From the NCBI RefSeq assembly GCF_000340215.1, contig NW_006921533.1, positions 8,256,641-8,320,640 on the forward strand: a stretch of DNA of 64,000 bases. Direction: 5' to 3'. The DNA is from Pseudocercospora fijiensis CIRAD86. Lineage: Eukaryota; Ascomycota; Dothideomycetes; Mycosphaerellales; Mycosphaerellaceae. Below the pieces are notes generated by a model. That model was not told the origin of the DNA. It searched no databases and saw nothing but the letters and a program-made list of their open reading frames with translations. Within the stretch, counting starts at the first letter, position 1, and every line of letters begins with the position of its first letter. Positions 59,350-64,000 of the stretch are shown here, one piece after another. The translations under genes were made by a program, and so were the position numbers.

Positions 59350-59660
59350 TGTAGAACAAGATATATAGTAGTAAAGATAATGCTAGAAACTAAGAATCTA
59401 TACGTTACGTACGGCTATATAGTACGTCCGCTTAACTTCTACTGTCTTCTATTCGTGTGTACCCTAGCCATGTGCTAGCTCTCGTAGAGACTGCAGATAC
59501 TGCACACCTACTAGATAAGCTGTTTTAGTTTTAGTAAATTAAATTTATAAATTAATATTTAAGTAATTTCTTTTTATATTATTATAGCTTCATTACCTAA
59601 GGCAGTAAGTATGGTAGTTAGTAGTATAATATAGCTATATATTTCTTACTACACTTATCT
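59350..59660. other. AT-rich flank of the pogo-type element, island edge
   Basis: No frame. CA and TG reappear gradually from about 59445, a very AT-rich stretch lies at 59525-59590, and ordinary gene-type base use begins at about 59660. Confidence 0.4.
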
Positions 59661-61132
59661 TCTATTAGACAAGCCTACAAAGCATCCAAATTAGCTCCCG
59701 AAGCGAGGCGAGGGGGTCTGAATCTGAGACCGGAGCACAACCGAATTCAAGACGATACGGCTCGTTCGGCTTCACGTATTGTGGTCCTCGAGATGCGGCG
59801 CAAGATGGACAAGGCCCCGACCCTAAGTGTTCAACCCGCCGCATCCACCTGCAATCAAACCCGCTCACGCTCGAGCATGGAACATAGGCAGGCGCTCCAC
59901 GATTCCAGGCTCAACCGTCAAGGCAGTCCAGAGGCCTGGTCAGCTACAAATGATCCACGACATTTACCTCCTTTGCGCAGCTGAGAGCGTGGGTATCCGA
60001 ATGTCAAGCCTTGCGCTCCAGCAGCACAGACTGGCTCGGAACAAGGTCTGAAAGCATCGACTTGGCAATTCAGGACAGTGCGGACTCCTGCGGAGGCGGC
60101 TGGTCTCTTCAGCATCATTTCTCGCGGACGGTATCCGAACATGGGCCAGCAGTGAGATGTCGAAGCTGCGCCGGCGCAATGGAGGATTTCTCTAGGAGCG
60201 CCAAATGTGAGATCTGACGTCGAAAGCCTCTACGCCACTCGATCAGACTTGAAGCCAGAGATCACTCACATATCAGTTGGTGCAGGAAGGAGACTACGAT
60301 TTTGACCTCTTGAGCTTCCGAAAGGCGATAGGCTGATCACTGTTTCCACCACAGCATCTTATTATGAGGCGCCTACGGAACGAGGCATTCAGTCATCGGA
60401 TTCGGCGAAGACACCGCTATCTTGGCCGACTCTATCGTGTGGATACAGTGCTGGTAACCCGCAGGCGTCCGGGTTTCTTACTGTACTTGGCAGCTGTCGG
60501 AGTGTCATTCCAGCCAAGGCCTCATCAAGCAGCTCCTGATGCGAACATGTCCAAAACATGGCAGCCCTAGAATGTTTTCGAGGGGCGGCTCGCGACAATG
60601 CTCGTGAACAATTCTCTGTCGCCAACACGGCAACCCATCGCAACCCATCCGAGAAGTGTGCCATCTTCCAAAGGATCTTGCAGCGCCTCAGCCGCAATTT
60701 GTGCTGGGCTTGGCACCACTGTAGAAGGAGAAGATGGATTTCGAAGGACCACAGATCATCCGTTTCGACACCATTTCTGGCGCAACGGAACCACGCGACC
60801 GCACGTGGAGTGCATTGTCAAGACATTGGCGTTGGTGGGCCTCCGGGAAAGAATGCGTCGATCTTGCTGTTCCTCTTTCCGCCAAGCGCAAAGCCGAGAA
60901 CAACGCACGTCATCGCGCCAATGTCAACAGACCGATGCGGCGCGGACTCTGCGAGACTTCCAGGCATGGCTTACGTTTGCCAACGCGCTGCTTCGGCGAC
61001 AAGAGAGTGTGGTGGCACGAAGGACCGGCTCCATTATTTACGTTGAACAGGTATGGTGTTAAGTATTCCATCTTCTTGTTTTCATCTGACGCGGTTCCTT
61101 GCTCAATCTCGTTGTCTGATCCATCCCTAATC
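59661..61132. other. Unmutated region upstream of the MFS gene
   Basis: Normal dinucleotide use. Several mutually overlapping frames of 60-160 codons occur on both strands (for example 60558-61046 and 60598-61062), none with a recognisable domain or convincing composition. I interpret the stretch as promoter and 5' leader of the transporter, possibly including remains of a lost gene. The transporter frame is open upstream of its ATG back to 60734, but that extension looks non-coding. Confidence 0.45.
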
Positions 61133-63232
61133 ATGGCAGCTCCTAGAAAGGATGAAGAGGCTGCGAGCCACATTGAACCCGAAAAGAGGCCGTCACCTTC
61201 GACGGCGTCCTCCTCCGACGAAGGCAAGGAACATCACGAAAGAACGGACGATGGCCCACCACGACAGGCCAGTGTGGCTGCTCTGCTCAAGAACCCGCTC
61301 CTTGGCATGAGCGAGGAGGATGTGCTTCGAGATGCAGACGATTTCGTTGAGTCTCGTGGCCTCCAGGACGACCGAGATGCCTTTCGCAAAGGCGCGCTTC
61401 TAGCTCGCGTCATTCAGCGAGACACGGGCTTCGAAATGATCGATCAGCTGTCGGAAGAGGAGAAGTCCTGGCTACGAGATGAGATCGCTCATCGCTGGCG
61501 CCAACCGTTTATGCTCTACTTCTTAGTCGTGCTTTGCGCGGGTTCAGCTATCGTACAAGGCATGGACCAAACAGCCGTCAACGGTGCTCAGCAATTCTAC
61601 TTCCGCACATTCAATATTGGCGAGGAGCAAGTCTGGCTTCGTGGACTCCTCAACGGCGCGCCATATCTGTGTTCGGCGTTGCTCGGCTGCTGGACAAACG
61701 CTCCACTCAACAAGTTCTTTGGACGTCGAGGAACAATTTGGATATCCTGCTTCATCTCCTTCGTTGCAGGCATCTGGATGGCAGCGGCCGACTCATGGTA
61801 CAATCTCCTCATCGCGCGCTTCGCTCTTGGTTTTGCCGTTGGTGCCAAGTCAAGCACCACACCAGTCTATGCGGCCGAGTCCGCGCCAAAGACCATTCGA
61901 GGCGCATTGACAATGATGTGGCAGATGTGGACAGCGTTCGGCATCATGCTTGGTTTCGTCGTCAGTGTCGCTTTCCAGCCCCTGGACTTTTTGGGTGAAG
62001 ATACACAATGGCGATGGATGATGGCTTCGACCTCCATTCCTCCACTCATCGTCATGTTCATGGTTTACATCTGTCCAGAATCTCCTCGCTGGTACATGGA
62101 GAAGGGTAAATTCGACAAAGCATTCCACTCCATGTCTCGCCTGCGATCCCATAAGATCCAAGCAGCGAGGGACATGTACTACGCCTCCAAACTCCTCGAA
62201 GTCGAAGCCGCCCAGAGAGAAGGCAAAAGCTTATGGAAAGAATTCTTCACGGTCAAGCGAAACCGTCGTGCAGCGCAATCCTCCTTCTTCGTCATGTTCA
62301 TGCAGCAGGTAAGTCATCAAACCTCCTCCCACCCTCCCACCATCCTCGATTCTAATCCCTCCTTTCCAGTTCTGCGGCGTAAACGTCATCGCATACTACA
62401 GCACGCAGATATTTCTCGACGCAGGCTTCAACGAAACAAACGCCCTCCTCGTCTCCTTCGGCACAGGCGTCACAAACTGGCTCTTCGCAATCCCCGCAAT
62501 CTACACAATCGACACCTTCGGTCGTCGAAACCTCCTGCTCGTCACCTTCCCACTCATGGCCATCTGTCTCTTCTGGTGCGGTTTCTCCTTCCTCATCCCA
62601 GACACAATAGGACCCGAAGGCCCCGAACCCACTGACGCGAAACTCGGATCCATCGCCGCAAGCATCTACCTCTTCATGGTCGTCTATTCCCCAGGAGAAG
62701 GCCCCGTGCCGTTTACATATTCCGCCGAAGCTTTCCCCTTGTACATTCGAGACATCGGAATGAGTTTCGCCACAGCCACAACATGGGTTCGTCCAATCCC
62801 CCCTCTTTTATTTCCCCTTCCCACTAACATCCTTCCTCCCAGGGGTTCAACTTCATCCTCTCCCTAACCTGGCCCGCCCTCGTCCAAGCCTTCACCCCAA
62901 CGGGCGCTTTCGGGTGGTACGCAGCCTGGAACCTCTTCGGCTGGATTTTCTGCTACTTCCTCCTGCCCGAAACCAAAAATCTGACCCTCGAGGAATTGGA
63001 TAATGTGTTTAGTGTGGGAAATCGCGAACATGCGAAATATTATACCGAGAAATTGCCGTGGTATTTTAATCGACATGTTTTGAGAAGGGATGTCAAGGTT
63101 TTTGATCCGCTTTATCAGTTTGCTGATCCTTATGCCGAGAGGGAGAGGAGGGGGAGTTTGAGTGGCAAGAGGAAGGGGAGTGTGGGTGCGGAGGATAAGG
63201 GGAATACGGGTGTTGGTGGGACGGTTGGGTAG
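61133..63232 (+). CDS. MFS sugar/polyol-type transporter
   Basis: Three exons: 61133-62308, 62370-62786 and 62843-63232, with introns of 61 bp (GTAAGT...CAG) and 56 bp (GTTCGT...CAG), both phase 0, giving 660 residues. The long cytoplasmic N terminus (about 120 residues) is charged and ends in LSEEEKSWLRDEIAHRWRQP, typical of a fungal subgroup of the sugar porter family. Family marks are GMDQTAVNGAQQF in the first membrane helix (143-155), GRRG at 197-200, PESPRW at 315-320, GVNVIAYYS at the start of exon 2, DTFGRR in the loop between helices 8 and 9, and PETKNLTLEE at 573-582. About 12 membrane segments are expected in the plasma membrane. The substrate (hexose, inositol, quinate or other) cannot be told. 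I chose the ATG at 61133 because sequence before it has non-coding character. Confidence 0.88.
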
Positions 63233-63281
63233 AGTGGAAGGGAATGGAAATATCGAACAGATATTGATACTATCTACACTA

Positions 63282-64000
63282 CTACACGGGTTTATCTCCA
63301 GCGAGAGTAATTCTATGCATCCTTCTCCTATACCCATGATAATCATTCAGAGGATAATGTTGCGTACATCTGTTATCCCAAAATGCAATCGTTCCGGCTT
63401 CCCATCTCAATCTACACGTGAACTCCGGTTTGACCTGATGTTTGAACAAGAACTGTAACAAAGCCGCACTTTCATCTTCCGTCCAACCCTCGAATCTCGT
63501 CGTATGCGCGACATTCACGAACAAAGCTCTCCGTCCCGTCTCAGGATGCGTTCGTACGACAGGATGTAATTTTTCCATATGCTCCGTCTCCCGTCCAGAA
63601 TCCGCGATCCGGTCTTCTCGCGTCTTCGATGCGTCGGCTTTGGCCGAGGATTGAACGCAGAGCAGAGGGTCGAGGGTTCTTTTCAGGCCCGAGGATAGCG
63701 ATTCGTAGGCTTGGTATTGATTGGACCATAATGTGTCGCCGCCAACGGAGGGGACTTCTTTGGCGAGCAGGATCGATGCCATCGGGGGTTCCGGGAGGTA
63801 AGTTGTGTCGCTGTGCCAGACACCGCCGAAGTTGGCGCCTGTTTCGGTTTCTTTCTTGAGGACTTGGATCACTTCGGGATGGCCGTCTAGGCCTTTGACG
63901 AAGGGGTATTCGACTGGTTTTCCGAAGAAGGAGGTGAAGTGGAGGAATTCTGGGGGGGAAAGGGGTTGGTTTCGGAAGAAGATTACTTGGTTGTCGAGGA
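63282..64000 (-). CDS. TauD/TfdA-type 2-oxoglutarate/Fe(II) dioxygenase (partial)
   Basis: The stop TAG is at 63284-63282. The frame is open to the right window edge, so the N terminus is missing; 238 residues are visible. The order matches TauD: NQVIFFRNQPLSPPEF, then HFTSFFGKPVEYPFVKG. VWHSDTTY supplies the first iron His (63815-63813) and Asp (63809-63807), GGDTLWSNQY follows, and RCTQHYPLNDY supplies the distal His (63359-63357), followed by RRRMHRITLAGD, whose arginines bind 2-oxoglutarate. Such enzymes hydroxylate taurine, alkyl sulfates, aryloxy acids or similar compounds; the substrate here is unknown. No intron was seen in the visible part. It converges on the MFS gene with 49 bp between the stop codons, so the two 3' ends probably overlap. 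Confidence 0.9.
   Translation of the reverse strand, partial: LDNQVIFFRNQPLSPPEFLHFTSFFGKPVEYPFVKGLDGHPEVIQVLKKETETGANFGGVWHSDTTYLPEPPMASILLAKEVPSVGGDTLWSNQYQAYESLSSGLKRTLDPLLCVQSSAKADASKTREDRIADSGRETEHMEKLHPVVRTHPETGRRALFVNVAHTTRFEGWTEDESAALLQFLFKHQVKPEFTCRLRWEAGTIAFWDNRCTQHYPLNDYHGYRRRMHRITLAGDKPV

Noticed and set aside
24400..59445. ACAGTAGA at 24400 and TCTACTGT at 59438 as terminal inverted repeats of the pogo-type element
   Set aside because: Only 8 bp match and the flanking TA duplication is missing; too weak to call.
59665..61062. Many frames of 60-160 codons upstream of the MFS gene
   Set aside because: Mutually overlapping on both strands with biased composition; treated as chance in GC-balanced DNA.
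60734..62635. 633-codon frame as the transporter
   Set aside because: Its first 133 codons are non-coding in character and its last part reads through the first intron; the ATG at 61133 and splicing at 62308/62370 give the family-consistent protein.

Overview
The window looks like a filamentous ascomycete (Pezizomycotina, perhaps Dothideomycetes; the class is only an impression). Two short islands of ordinary, intron-containing fungal genes lie in about 57 kb of transposon sequence. The transposon sequence carries the mark of repeat-induced point mutation (RIP): CpA and TpG are replaced by TpA, TAG and TAA break every old reading frame, and CpG is untouched, so GC stays near 45 percent. The RIP is context-dependent: YCA/TGR is almost absent while RCA/TGY survives.

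Layout. 1-480: 136-bp tandem repeats. 640-1500: an unrecognised minus-strand relic. 2473-6054: a Plavaka-type (CACTA-related) transposase relic, followed by a structured repeat at 6241-6395. 6419-19885: a 13.5-kb Ty3/Gypsy chromovirus on the minus strand (A1). 19886-20560: a truncated coiled-coil relic. 21227-24390: an unmutated island with a secreted heme-thiolate peroxidase/peroxygenase gene. About 24480-59349: a minus-strand pogo/Fot-type transposase split by a second 13.7-kb chromovirus (A2, 25798-58827, target duplication GGCTT). A2 is itself interrupted by a 7.0-kb chromovirus (E3, 28687-35677, duplication GGTAC) and a 12.3-kb Gypsy element (E4, 38617-50903, duplication TTAG). 59661-64000: an unmutated island with an MFS sugar/polyol transporter and, converging on it, the 3' part of a TauD-type dioxygenase.

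The most unusual content is in the retroelements. A1 and A2 have LTRs of only 108-114 bp. Each carries one gag-pol frame of about 2,500 codons, then a conserved TATA box, then a second frame of about 1,670 codons of unknown function that has diverged faster than pol. E4 has three frames (Gag-protease, RT-RNase H-integrase, and an unknown 911-codon frame) with five copies of a 25-bp palindrome in the spaces between and around them. E3 carries an antisense gene with two introns that share a 16-bp segment. All these frames are broken by RIP, so they are relics. Recognition is by motif and family memory; no database search was possible.
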